64,000 bases of DNA from contig NZ_CP065800.1 of assembly GCF_023206215.1 (NCBI RefSeq), positions 3,100,001 through 3,164,000 of the forward strand, given 5' to 3'. The position numbers and the translations under genes were made by a program. Below, in pieces: positions 53,143-61,317 of this stretch. The notes beneath the pieces were generated by a model. That model had not been told where the DNA came from and did not search any database. It saw only the letters and a program-made list of their open reading frames with translations. This DNA is from Butyrivibrio fibrisolvens (lineage in GTDB: Bacteria > Bacillota > Clostridia > Lachnospirales > Lachnospiraceae). The first letter of the stretch is position 1. Each line of letters begins with the position of its first letter.

Positions 53143-54120
53143 CTATAGCCCCACATAACCGCATGCTTCTATCATTGTCTGACCCTCATCAGAGAGCAGC
53201 CAGTTTACTAGCTTTATGACATTTTCATTGGTATTATCTTTTCTATATATCACATAGAAATTTGCAGATATAGGGTAAGATCCATTTCTGATGCTCTCAG
53301 CACTTGGATATATACCATTTATAGACAGCATCTTAACGTTATCATTGGCTACCATGCCTGACAGATAATACCTGAATGAATAGCCGATTGCCCCTCCAAA
53401 TATCGAAAGAGGATCTCGGCTATGTATCATGTCACCTTCCATGAATGACTCCATCATGGTCTGGCTTCCTGATCCTTCGATCCTAAGAAGCGGATTGATA
53501 AGGCGGTCAGGTCCGCCGACTTCATCCCAGTTCCTAATGGTGCCTCTGTATATTTCTCTTATCTGGTCTATTGTAAGATTCTCAGTTGGGTTATCTTTAC
53601 TTACAAAAAACACAAATGCTTCAAGACCTATTGGCACTATCTCAAGCTCTGCGCCCATATCACTGGCATTCTCAAGCTGCTCTCTTGATGGATAAGCTGT
53701 AAAGAAGAGATCAACAGAGCCTTCTAACATGGCATTATATCCCCTGATAGTGTTCTGGAACTGCATAGCACTGCCACTTGCGAAGTTCTCTCCATACTTG
53801 TTGTCATCAGAAAACTCGCCGCCTTCATAAGTCACGCATCCCTCAGGATAGATATTATCAATAACTGAAGCATATACAGGAACAAGCGCTGCTGCCCCGT
53901 CCAGAACGGGAAGATCATCATCTTCTTTTAAATAAAATGAAGATCCTGTTCTTGCAAGGTTCGACTCCTCTTCAAAGGGAAGAAAACTGCCCACATCTAC
54001 CATTTTGTTCTTGGTAGCATCACTATAGTTATTACCAAGTCGCCTTGTGATCGTCATATACATAAACAGATTGATCAGAAGGAAAAACATGGCTGTGAGT
54101 ATAATGATAACCTTCTTCAA
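53143..54120 (-). CDS. PstS-like substrate-binding protein with N-terminal membrane anchor
   Basis: 325 residues. The start is TTG at 54120: AAGGAGAT lies 8 nt upstream of it but only 2 nt before the ATG at 54126. A single membrane anchor (KKVIIILTAMFFLLINLFMY) leads to the fold: GSAMQFQNTIRGYNAMLEGS, VDLFFTAYPSREQL, LRIEGSGSQTMMESFMEGDM (the S-G-S-x phosphate-type loop) and LVNWLLSDEGQTMIEACGYV. It resembles PstS/PBP-like phosphate-binding proteins, but no pst permease or ATPase is near. It ends tail to tail with the LysR gene. Confidence 0.85.
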   Translation of the reverse strand: MKKVIIILTAMFFLLINLFMYMTITRRLGNNYSDATKNKMVDVGSFLPFEEESNLARTGSSFYLKEDDDLPVLDGAAALVPVYASVIDNIYPEGCVTYEGGEFSDDNKYGENFASGSAMQFQNTIRGYNAMLEGSVDLFFTAYPSREQLENASDMGAELEIVPIGLEAFVFFVSKDNPTENLTIDQIREIYRGTIRNWDEVGGPDRLINPLLRIEGSGSQTMMESFMEGDMIHSRDPLSIFGGAIGYSFRYYLSGMVANDNVKMLSINGIYPSAESIRNGSYPISANFYVIYRKDNTNENVIKLVNWLLSDEGQTMIEACGYVGL

Positions 54121-54260
54121 AACCATATCTCCTTTGATATAAAATAAATGATCGATGAATTAGTATATGCATAATAGATATACACAGCGTGAGCTATCGT
54201 AAGAAGAAGTCCTGCTACAGATATTAATAACAAGATCTTTATAAATGTCTTATTACTCAT
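54117..54260 (-). CDS. Small membrane protein, 47 aa
   Basis: One membrane segment: MSNKTFIKILLLISVAGLLL then TIAHAVYIYYAYTNSS. The ATG follows GAGGAACATGTGAT and lies 1 bp after the previous stop; the end overlaps the PstS-like start (ATGGTTTTGA). Translational coupling is likely. Not recognised. Confidence 0.6.
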   Translation of the reverse strand: MSNKTFIKILLLISVAGLLLTIAHAVYIYYAYTNSSIIYFISKEIWF

Positions 54261-54261
54261 A

Positions 54262-54480
54262 TCACATGTTCCTCATTATAGCTATGGTAAGAAGCATAAG
54301 TAAGACGACCATCGATATCGCTGTAAGAAGTAAAGTGCTGCTAATAATAAGCCAGATCAAAAACCTTGCTTTTCTATCTCTTTTTTCTTCTTTGGCACTT
54401 CGCTCTTCTCTTATAAAACACAATAGTGATACTACAAAATTAACGATTATAGCAAATCCTATTAATTCAATTGCAAACAT
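54262..54480 (-). CDS. Small two-segment membrane protein, 72 aa
   Basis: Start 54480 (MFAIEL) behind GGGGGAAACT. Two membrane segments (FAIELIGFAIIVNFVVSLLC, LIWLIISSTLLLTAISMVV) flank a charged cytoplasmic loop (EERSAKEEKRDRKARF). It is the first gene of a tight three-gene unit with the 47-residue protein and the PstS-like protein. Not recognised. Confidence 0.65.
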   Translation of the reverse strand: MFAIELIGFAIIVNFVVSLLCFIREERSAKEEKRDRKARFLIWLIISSTLLLTAISMVVLLMLLTIAIMRNM

Positions 54481-54638
54481 AGTTTCCCCCAATCTTTAAA
54501 GACAGTCTATAACAACCTTTTCTCCCATAATAAAATTCCTTTGTTATATATGTTCTGTCTATTTGCTTTCTTCTTATTAAAAAGTCTATTCTCTTTTAAC
54601 TTTTTCGCTTCTCCCTGATCATATTATGGAAATGTTCG

Positions 54639-55049
54639 TCAGATAAGATTTCCGCTAAAGTGCTGGATCTCGTGCTGAATGATCTGCGCTGTGAAGTCCT
54701 TGTATACGCCGTGCTGCGGCTTAAAATCCTGATCCAGATAATCAACTTCGATTTCCTTATATCTAACACAGGGACGAACTCCATCCAAAGACAGGCAACT
54801 TTCAGATGTCTCATATTTGCCACTTCTTGACGTGATCACAGGATTGATCATCGGAAAGATAAAAGGGCCTGCAGCTACTACGATGATCTGTTTCTTTACA
54901 CCTATCATGTTAGCAGCCATGCCAACGCATCTATCCATATTAGCTTTTAATGTATCTATAAGATCCGTAACAACCTGAGCATCTGCCTTAGTTGCAGGCT
55001 CAGATTTTTGTTGTAGAAATAATGGATCTTTTACTACTTGTTTAACCAT
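54639..55049 (-). CDS. Peptide deformylase-like protein with altered motif I
   Basis: 136 residues behind GAGGTGAGAA. Motif II is ESCLSLDG (metal Cys) and motif III is QHEIQHFSG (two metal His and catalytic Glu), both sound. Motif I reads GMAANMIG where the consensus is GxAAxQxG, so the catalytic Gln is Met. The length is below typical deformylase (~150-180). Either a divergent deformylase or a related hydrolase; a housekeeping def probably exists elsewhere. Confidence 0.78.
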   Translation of the reverse strand: MVKQVVKDPLFLQQKSEPATKADAQVVTDLIDTLKANMDRCVGMAANMIGVKKQIIVVAAGPFIFPMINPVITSRSGKYETSESCLSLDGVRPCVRYKEIEVDYLDQDFKPQHGVYKDFTAQIIQHEIQHFSGNLI

Positions 55050-55145
55050 TTCTCACCTCACGTGACGAATATCTTATATTTACATTGGCAGAGCTAGCGT
55101 ACTGACTCGTTCATATTAAATCAAATTACTTGGCTATGAATTTAT

Positions 55146-56801
55146 CTACATCGTCATAAAATCATATGCCTTGTACGCTTCTCGTACCTTATCAGCCAGT
55201 TCGAACCTGGCATCACCTGCATACATTGCAGCTCCTTCAAAACACTTTCTTGCCTCGTCTTCTTTACCAAGGCCTTTTTTGGCTAAGCCCAGATCATAGT
55301 ATAGGCTCATCTTAGAGATTCTGTCTTTGCGACCTATAAGCCTTTGACTAAAAAGTGCTTCGGCCTTTTCATAATCTTCTTCTTTTAATGCAATAAGACC
55401 GGTAAGCCCTATAACTATATCACGTGAATTCTTATTTCCTTTGCCCTTATTTATATCTTTAACCAGATCATTTATCTTCTCAAGACACTTCTTTGCCTTG
55501 TCTATATCATTTTCGCCAATTGCTATCGCGCCTTCATAATACTCAAATGCTGCTAACCTGATTTTTTTTCTCTTATTCTTATCTCGCAATACTTCAAGCT
55601 TATCAAGTGCTTTGCTATACTCTGTAATATATATGCAGGAAGCTACATAATAATTTGACAGAAAGAAATGCTTTCCGGTCTTTCCTCGAAGGAATCTTCG
55701 ATTATCTTCCAGCTGTTCATACATTTCGCAATATCTGTAAGGATCACAATCTTCTGAGAGAACCCTTGATATATTCAGAAAGAACTTTGTTGCCCTGTAA
55801 ATATATAAAACCACAGCTTGAAAAATAATATAATAAACGCATATAAGCATAAAGTGAAAATTCTGATCATTTCCAAGTAGTATGATTCCCGGAATATAAA
55901 GAAACAATCCTACAAAACTAAGTAGTATCAGCACTATAAATTCAATTATAGCAAAAGCTAATGTAAGAAAATACTTTATCTTTAACCTGTTCCAATATTT
56001 TATAAAAAAGTTCGCTGTTTCATTTGCATTAAATTTCTTGGTATCAACCTTAAAATCAGATTCTGTAATGATCACACAGGCAAGAATGATACAATACATG
56101 CTGCTTAGAATACTACAGATAGGCAGAACATAAGGCGACATCTGTGCTCCGGTATTAATAAGAGCATGAGTCATCACGCATAGCCACAGGCTGCCGGACT
56201 TTATATATATAACTGATAATATAAAACAGTTAGTAAGAAGCCCTATCAGGAAAAATACTATATCTGAAGCAGAATAAAAATATATGCTTCCATCAATGCA
56301 AAAATATAAGATATGCCATAGGCTCCAGGCAATAAAGGTTATGATGGTAGAAGCTACATATGGAAACCTTTTTTCCATCTCAGGCTGGAAAGTATATCTC
56401 CATCCGATTTCTTCTATCCCGCCAAAAAGTATTGCCTTAAGGAATATAAGTAAAGGCATGGCAGGACTTTCGATCACAAAGCCCTCTCCTGTTATCACTG
56501 CGGCAAAATCAATTATAAGAAATAATACTATAAGTATATAAAACTTTACCGGCTGTTTGATTTTAAAAAAATCCGTTACTATATCTTTAATAGTTTTATT
56601 ATTGTATTTGTATTGGAATCGGGCGCCAAAAAAGGCTGTTGAAATGCCTCCTACTGCTATGAGAAGTAGTCCTATTGGAGATGTATAGCCGATCAAAACG
56701 TCAACAGCATTAAGAATTACAGCAATGATCGCAACTATCAGAGCCTGTACAAGTGACGGTATCAGGAATGCTGTATATATTTTTTTATTATCATAGTTCA
56801 T
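55146..56801 (-). CDS. CPBP intramembrane protease fused to a TPR domain
   Basis: 551 residues behind AAGGACAATGTAATA. Eight N-terminal membrane segments carry the CPBP motifs: GGIEEIGWRYTFQPEMEKRF (Glu-Glu-x3-Arg), AWSLWHILYF (His) and LCVMTHALINTGAQM (His-Asn). Two more segments follow near residues 285-345. The last ~200 residues are cytoplasmic helical repeats (EYYEGAIAIGENDIDKAKKC, MSLYYDLGLAKKGLGKEDEA), i.e. TPR. The combination suggests a regulated protease that recruits partners by its TPR tail. Substrate unknown. Confidence 0.85.
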   Translation of the reverse strand: MNYDNKKIYTAFLIPSLVQALIVAIIAVILNAVDVLIGYTSPIGLLLIAVGGISTAFFGARFQYKYNNKTIKDIVTDFFKIKQPVKFYILIVLFLIIDFAAVITGEGFVIESPAMPLLIFLKAILFGGIEEIGWRYTFQPEMEKRFPYVASTIITFIAWSLWHILYFCIDGSIYFYSASDIVFFLIGLLTNCFILSVIYIKSGSLWLCVMTHALINTGAQMSPYVLPICSILSSMYCIILACVIITESDFKVDTKKFNANETANFFIKYWNRLKIKYFLTLAFAIIEFIVLILLSFVGLFLYIPGIILLGNDQNFHFMLICVYYIIFQAVVLYIYRATKFFLNISRVLSEDCDPYRYCEMYEQLEDNRRFLRGKTGKHFFLSNYYVASCIYITEYSKALDKLEVLRDKNKRKKIRLAAFEYYEGAIAIGENDIDKAKKCLEKINDLVKDINKGKGNKNSRDIVIGLTGLIALKEEDYEKAEALFSQRLIGRKDRISKMSLYYDLGLAKKGLGKEDEARKCFEGAAMYAGDARFELADKVREAYKAYDFMTM

Positions 56802-56829
56802 TATTACATTGTCCTTTTTATTGATTCAG

Positions 56830-56845
56830 CCGTCCAAGTGGGAAG
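56830..56845. repeat. Solitary repeat tip beyond the VOC gene
   Basis: CCGTCCAAGTGGGAAG, identical to the P2 tip core, 6 bp past the stop of the VOC gene and upstream of the CPBP-TPR start. No partner tip is seen nearby. Confidence 0.55.
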
Positions 56846-56851
56846 GTTGAA

Positions 56852-57235
56852 TTATTCAGTAATCTCAATCTGATTGCCTTCGATTATGGCAATGCAGCTT
56901 TCATAATAGCCATCACCTGTTGTCCTTGGGCCACTTACCACTTCAAAGCCGTCCTCTTTTAATCTATCAGTAAGAGTATCAACAGCCTCTTTACTTCCAA
57001 CAGAAAAAGCTATATGGATATAACCCGTACGATTTAGCGGCTTCTCCAAGTCCGCCAATTCCGGCCTGGTCATAAGTTCAAGTCTTGCTCCATCATCAAA
57101 GCTTATAAAATACGATTGAAAATCAGTAGTATTATTATGATATCCATCATTAGACGTACCGCCAAGATATTTTACAAAGAACTCTTTGGCAGCCTCTATA
57201 TCTTTTACATACATTGCAATGTGCTCTATCTTCAT
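56852..57235 (-). CDS. VOC/glyoxalase-fold protein
   Basis: 127 residues behind TATAGGAGAGAAT. It begins [20 protein letters not shown] and has [32 protein letters not shown] and [20 protein letters not shown], the two beta-alpha-beta-beta-beta units of the vicinal-oxygen-chelate fold. Metal ligands His5, Glu (LEL), His (IHIA) and Glu (IEIT) fit a lactoylglutathione-lyase or fosfomycin-resistance-like enzyme. Substrate unknown. Confidence 0.9.
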   Translation of the reverse strand: MKIEHIAMYVKDIEAAKEFFVKYLGGTSNDGYHNNTTDFQSYFISFDDGARLELMTRPELADLEKPLNRTGYIHIAFSVGSKEAVDTLTDRLKEDGFEVVSGPRTTGDGYYESCIAIIEGNQIEITE

Positions 57236-57273
57236 ATTCTCTCCTATTCACTATTCTATAAACTTGAAGTTGT

Positions 57274-57780
57274 TTATCTCAAATCCAAACTCATAACATC
57301 AAAATCGACATACTCGCTATCAATTTTAAAGAACGCTGGTATCGTACCAGTCTTATTGAATCCATATTTCTCATATAAATGAATAGCAGCTGCATTATCA
57401 CTACGAACTTCCAAATTGATAATCTCTATTCCATTATCATTCGCATATTCAACAAGGTGGCTCATTAACATTGCGCCTACTCCATTATTCCATTCATCCT
57501 TAAGAACAGAAATTCCCATCTCTGCTCTATGTGACATTCTTCTAGGCAGCCCACTTAAATTAGCAGTTCCAACTAACTCAGTATCTTTCCATGCACAGTA
57601 AAAAACACTGTGTGGATCATTTGCTACTATCCCAAGAAATTCAGCCTCTTTCTCAATCGGAATACTTACTCCTTCAGCGCCATATGTCAAATTATCAGTC
57701 TCCCCACCAATTCTTTTCATATAATTCAAAATCTTCTCCGCATCTCCTGGCTGTGCTTCTTTAATAATTATGTCACCCAT
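57274..57780 (-). CDS. GNAT N-acetyltransferase
   Basis: 168 residues behind AAGGGAGAAG. IIIKEAQPGDAEKILNYMKR, VGTANLSGLPRRMSHRAEMG, ISVLKDEWNNGVGAMLMSHL (loop W-N-N-G-V-G) and LEVRSDNAAAIHLYEKYGF are a clear GNAT series, close to the YhhY/PA2271-like group. Acceptor unknown. It lies 38 bp upstream of the VOC gene. Confidence 0.9.
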   Translation of the reverse strand: MGDIIIKEAQPGDAEKILNYMKRIGGETDNLTYGAEGVSIPIEKEAEFLGIVANDPHSVFYCAWKDTELVGTANLSGLPRRMSHRAEMGISVLKDEWNNGVGAMLMSHLVEYANDNGIEIINLEVRSDNAAAIHLYEKYGFNKTGTIPAFFKIDSEYVDFDVMSLDLR

Positions 57781-57812
57781 CTTGGCTTCTCCCTTACAAA
57801 CTGCGAATTTGC

Positions 57813-58787
57813 CTACATCTTCAATAAATTCATGACCAATGTTGTCATGATATCTTTTTCTTCTGGATTTGATTCTGCAATCATAAGTGTAATAGCAACG
57901 AGAGCTCCATCGCTAATGACTTTTTGCCCATCCCGAATTAATGCATCGTTTTTGTCTAAAAACTCTAGAAAAAGAGATGCAGCTATTCTTTTACAACCAT
58001 CAGCAAATGGATGATCCTTTATCATAAAGTACAAAAGATTTGCAGCCTTTTCTTCTAATGATGGATATACCTCACCGCCAAATACATCTTGATATACTGC
58101 TGCAAGAATTCCCTCTACTTTTCCAGTTTCTTTTTCAACACCAAATACATCTGAGCTAAAACTGTCCTCCATATGATTAATCATATTTCTACAATCTTCA
58201 TATGTGATTCGATAAACAGGCTTATTGCCTTCTGGTTTACTCAGTGACTGATGATCATACTGATCCAAGAGAACCAGCGCGTCTGTATAAAGTTTTACCG
58301 CTCGAAGAACCTCTGCTTCTTCAATCTCTAGCGTATTCGCAATAATCTTTGATTGAATCTCAACCGTCTTATTCAAGGCTGCAAGTCTCTTTTCATTGAT
58401 TGCATAGCCTTTCATGATATATTGCTTAAGAACATTATTTGCCCAACGCCTAAATGCAATACCTCTCTTTGAATTAACTCTGTATCCAACAGATAGAATC
58501 ATGTCCAAATTATAAATCTTCGGTTTTCTACCTCCAGAACTTTTGTCGGAAAAACCGACAGAAGTCTCATCAAGCTCTCCAGAAGAAAGAATATTGTTAA
58601 TATGTTCACTTATTGTTGCATGCTTTACATCAAACAATTCTTCCATTTGCTTCTGTGTAAGCCACACTGTTTCCTTATCTGGACTTACTTGAACTTCAAT
58701 ATTCTTTTCACCATCTGTAAATAATACTATTTCATTTTTCAAATCTTCACCTCTATAAATTCTTGAATTTATCTTTTTATCTTGCAT
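57813..58787 (-). CDS. RhuM-like protein with Fic/Doc domain
   Basis: 324 residues. The N-half matches RhuM/KilA-N-like virulence proteins: VWLTQKQMEELFDVKHATIS, KIYNLDMILSVGYRVNSKRG and IAFRRWANNVLKQYIMKGYA. The C-half carries a Fic/Doc core, DHPFADGCKRIAASLFLEFL. The canonical motif HPFxxGNxR has Asn changed to Cys here. Fic proteins transfer AMP or phosphate to targets; Doc forms are toxins. No antitoxin-like partner lies next to it. The RBS is weak (AGAGACA). Confidence 0.88.
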   Translation of the reverse strand: MQDKKINSRIYRGEDLKNEIVLFTDGEKNIEVQVSPDKETVWLTQKQMEELFDVKHATISEHINNILSSGELDETSVGFSDKSSGGRKPKIYNLDMILSVGYRVNSKRGIAFRRWANNVLKQYIMKGYAINEKRLAALNKTVEIQSKIIANTLEIEEAEVLRAVKLYTDALVLLDQYDHQSLSKPEGNKPVYRITYEDCRNMINHMEDSFSSDVFGVEKETGKVEGILAAVYQDVFGGEVYPSLEEKAANLLYFMIKDHPFADGCKRIAASLFLEFLDKNDALIRDGQKVISDGALVAITLMIAESNPEEKDIMTTLVMNLLKM

Positions 58788-58891
58788 TTGTCTCTATGAA
58801 ACCTTCTAATTGCAACTATAGGTTCAATCATAAATACTATCAATAAAACAATAAATACAAGCCAAATAATAATAAGATTAAAAGCCTTATT

Positions 58892-59251
58892 TCACAATCC
58901 TCTAACGTCTTTCAAAATCTTTACGACTTCGTGTTTCTTAAGTACTTTACCATAAGATACAACCTTACCATCTACAACCAATGCAGGTGTTGTCATAACT
59001 CCATAGGCGGCTATTTTTTCATACTCTTTTACATGTTCGATGATCGTATCCATACCAAGTTCCGTTAGTGCCTCAATAACTGCTGCTTCTAGCTCATTAC
59101 ACTTTGCACAGCCTCCGCCAAGGATCTTTACTCCTTTTAGACTTTTTTCTTCTTCCGCAGCCTGCATGTTTTCCGTAGTACAATTGCATGCGCAGCAACA
59201 TGAAGTCTTTTTCTCCTCTTCTTTTTTCTTACCAAAACTAAATAAAACCAT
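58892..59251 (-). CDS. Thioredoxin-fold redox protein (small-Trx, redox-active disulfide type)
   Basis: 119 residues behind GTAGGAGG. A Cys-rich start (CCCACNC, about 19-25) precedes the small thioredoxin fold: VKILGGGCAKCNELEAAVIE (active C-x-x-C) and GVMTTPALVVDGKVVSYGKV (cis-Pro). This is the redox-active disulfide protein 2 family, often coupled to DUF318 permeases. It follows the permease by 12 bp. After its TGA the frame continues for 37 codons with a membrane segment (LIIIWLVFIVLLIVFMIEPI). Confidence 0.9.
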   Translation of the reverse strand: MVLFSFGKKKEEEKKTSCCCACNCTTENMQAAEEEKSLKGVKILGGGCAKCNELEAAVIEALTELGMDTIIEHVKEYEKIAAYGVMTTPALVVDGKVVSYGKVLKKHEVVKILKDVRGL

Positions 59252-59263
59252 TTTCTTTTCCTC

Positions 59264-60271
59264 CTACAAAATCATTCCTTGCATTAGATTAAACAGATAT
59301 CCTACTATTACAATTCCAACTACACATATGGTAATGAAAACAACCAGAAGCTTTGTTTTGATCGCTTTCTTTAGCATGATTAGTGACGGAAGAGAAAGCG
59401 TAGTCACACCTAACATAAATGCAAGCACAGTTCCAAGCTGAGCCCCCTTATATAGTAATGCCTCAGCAATAGATATAGTTCCGAAAGTATCAGCATACAG
59501 CGGAATACCAACTATGGTAGCCAGCATCACACCAAATGAATTCTTTCTTCCAAGTATTCCTTCGACAAAGCTTTGTGGTATCCAGTTATGTATTACAGCT
59601 CCAATTCCTACACCTATGACAATATATGGAAAAACTTTTTTTAAAGTCTCAAGCACCTGATCCTTTGCATAGATAAGGCGTTCCTTCTGTGTAAGGGATG
59701 GTGAATCAATGTCTACAGCAGATGCCTTTCGAATAAACTCTTCTACCTGATCTTCCATGTGAAGCTTCTCTATTAAAGTCCCTCCAATTACTGCGACCAC
59801 AAGTCCCAGCATAACATAGATAATCGCCACCTTTGTACCAAAGATGCTCATAAGAAGAATCAGACTTCCAACATCTACCATAGGCGAAGATATCAGAAAC
59901 GAAAAAGTCACACCAAGAGGGAGTCCAGCACTGGTAAATCCAATGAACAGCGGAATTGAGGAGCACGAGCAAAAAGGTGTCACGGTTCCCAAAAGTGCTG
60001 CAATACAGTTTGCCCAAATACCATGAAAATGCCCTAAGATCTTCTTACTTCTTTCCGGTGGGAAATAGCTTTGAATATAAGAAATCAAGTAGATAAGAAC
60101 ACACAAGAGAATTGTTATCTTTATTACATCATATAAAAAGAACTGTATTCCGCCTCCCAGTCTTGATTCTAAATCAGCTCCTATTAACGAAAGGAAATCA
60201 CCTATCAGTTCATTTAGCCACTTCATTCCAAGTATCTGTTTCATGAAAAAATCGCCTATCACTTTCAACAC
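59264..60271 (-). CDS. DUF318/YraQ-family permease (ArsP-like)
   Basis: 335 residues. The GTG at 60271 and the ATG at 60244 are both possible starts. About eight membrane segments carry LLGTVTPFCSCSSIPLFIGF with a Cys-x-Cys-Ser that probably binds a thiophilic ion, then TSAGLPLGVTFSFLISSPMV and GRKNSFGVMLATIVGIPLYA. The family includes ArsP, which exports methylated or aromatic arsenicals. Its operon partners here are a MarR regulator, an ArsN1-like acetyltransferase and a thioredoxin. Substrate inferred from context. Confidence 0.88.
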   Translation of the reverse strand: MLKVIGDFFMKQILGMKWLNELIGDFLSLIGADLESRLGGGIQFFLYDVIKITILLCVLIYLISYIQSYFPPERSKKILGHFHGIWANCIAALLGTVTPFCSCSSIPLFIGFTSAGLPLGVTFSFLISSPMVDVGSLILLMSIFGTKVAIIYVMLGLVVAVIGGTLIEKLHMEDQVEEFIRKASAVDIDSPSLTQKERLIYAKDQVLETLKKVFPYIVIGVGIGAVIHNWIPQSFVEGILGRKNSFGVMLATIVGIPLYADTFGTISIAEALLYKGAQLGTVLAFMLGVTTLSLPSLIMLKKAIKTKLLVVFITICVVGIVIVGYLFNLMQGMIL

Positions 60272-60288
60272 CTACCACTTTCTTCACC

Positions 60289-60765
60289 TTATGAAGCTCT
60301 ATACTCCATCAAGGTTGTATTCTGCCATTCTCCAAATCTGTCCTTCGCAATTCTTTCTCTATATCCGATTTCTCTAAAACCACACTTCTTATGTAATGCG
60401 ATACTTGCCTTGTTAATAGAGATTATTGCTGAATATATACTCCAAAATCCTGCCTTTTCTGACCTTTTAATTAACTCATTTACAAGTGCAGTTCCAACGC
60501 CATGTCCTCGGTATTCTTGATCAACGTAGATGCTCATTTCAACGCAGCCCTTATAAACGCATCTGCTTGATGTGGGACTGATTGCAACCCAGCCGATTAC
60601 CTTACCATCTTCTTCATATACAAATCTGCAATCCTTAATATGTCCCTTATCCCATTCCTCGAAACTAGGACACTCTGTATTAAAAGTTGCTGTACCGCCT
60701 TCCATCCCCTGCTTGTAAATCTCTGATACTCTTTCCCAGTCATTATCAATCATTGGTCTAATCAC
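60289..60765 (-). CDS. Phosphinothricin/arsinothricin-type N-acetyltransferase (ArsN1-like)
   Basis: 158 residues, GTG start with GGAGG 9 nt upstream. The PAT signature is strong: GMEGGTATFNTECPSFEEWD, VIGWVAISPTSSRCVYKGCV, EMSIYVDQEYRGHGVGTALV (acetyl-CoA loop R-G-H-G-V-G) and ALHKKCGFREIGYRERIAKD. The family N-acetylates phosphinothricin, or the arsenic antibiotic arsinothricin in the ArsN1 branch. Location next to an ArsP-like permease favours the arsenic role, but this is inferred. It overlaps the MarR gene by 8 bp. Confidence 0.88.
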   Translation of the reverse strand: MIRPMIDNDWERVSEIYKQGMEGGTATFNTECPSFEEWDKGHIKDCRFVYEEDGKVIGWVAISPTSSRCVYKGCVEMSIYVDQEYRGHGVGTALVNELIKRSEKAGFWSIYSAIISINKASIALHKKCGFREIGYRERIAKDRFGEWQNTTLMEYRAS

Positions 60766-61201
60766 AACATTTGTCCTCCACTTTATCGCATGCTTCGTTA
60801 TATATTCTTAATGCTTCAAGAACCTGGTCTTGCTTATCTTTTGGAATTCTTGAGAACACTTCTTTAAACTTATCATACATATCATTCTCAATCTTATTGA
60901 AACGAGCTTCTCCCTCTTTGGTCAGAGTAAGAACAACACATCTACGATCTGTTTTAGAAGGTTCTCTAGTGACAAAACCTTTTTGCACAAGTTCTTCTAC
61001 AGATCTACTTACTGCACTTTTATCAAGTTTAAGTACTTTTGCCAATTCTTTTACACAGATGCCGGGACTACGTCCAATCTCAACTACAAGAAAGCACTGA
61101 GAAGTGGTAACAAGGCACTTACAACAATCCGTAGTATTCATATTATCAAGATTACGCTCCAGTTCTCTGGTATATTCTCGAAACACTTTTACTTTATCCA
61201 T
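60758..61201 (-). CDS. MarR-family regulator of the permease operon
   Basis: 147 residues, start 61201 (MDKVKV) behind AAAGGAGG. The winged helix is typical: SPGICVKELAKVLKLDKSAV, SRSVEELVQKGFVTREPSKT and DRRCVVLTLTKEGEARF. Several Cys residues (NTTDCCKCLVTTSQCF near 25-40, KCCD at the end) could sense metalloids or oxidants. Promoter with ACAATagcaacaATTGT at 61226-61254. It is the first gene of a four-gene unit with the acetyltransferase, permease and thioredoxin. Confidence 0.92.
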   Translation of the reverse strand: MDKVKVFREYTRELERNLDNMNTTDCCKCLVTTSQCFLVVEIGRSPGICVKELAKVLKLDKSAVSRSVEELVQKGFVTREPSKTDRRCVVLTLTKEGEARFNKIENDMYDKFKEVFSRIPKDKQDQVLEALRIYNEACDKVEDKCCD

Positions 61202-61225
61202 AGTCAAACCTCCTTTTGATTATAA

Positions 61226-61254
61226 ATGATAATTACAATTGTTGCTATTGTCAA
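61226..61254 (-). promoter_or_regulatory. Sigma-A promoter of the MarR operon
   Basis: On the minus strand TTGACA, exactly 17 nt, TATCAT. The spacer contains ACAAT agcaaca ATTGT, a likely MarR operator overlapping the -35 side. Confidence 0.8.
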
Positions 61255-61270
61255 CTATTATATTTAAAAA

Positions 61271-61310
61271 TAGACCAGTACAATCTGGGTGACCCCAGTG
61301 TACTGGCCTA
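61271..61310. terminator. Terminator of the DUF4256 gene
   Basis: TAGaCCAGTACAatctGGG pairs with CCCagTGTACTGGcCTA; TTTTTAAA follows on the minus strand. It begins 8 bp past the DUF4256 stop, ahead of the MarR promoter. Confidence 0.88.
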
Positions 61311-61317
61311 TGTCTAA

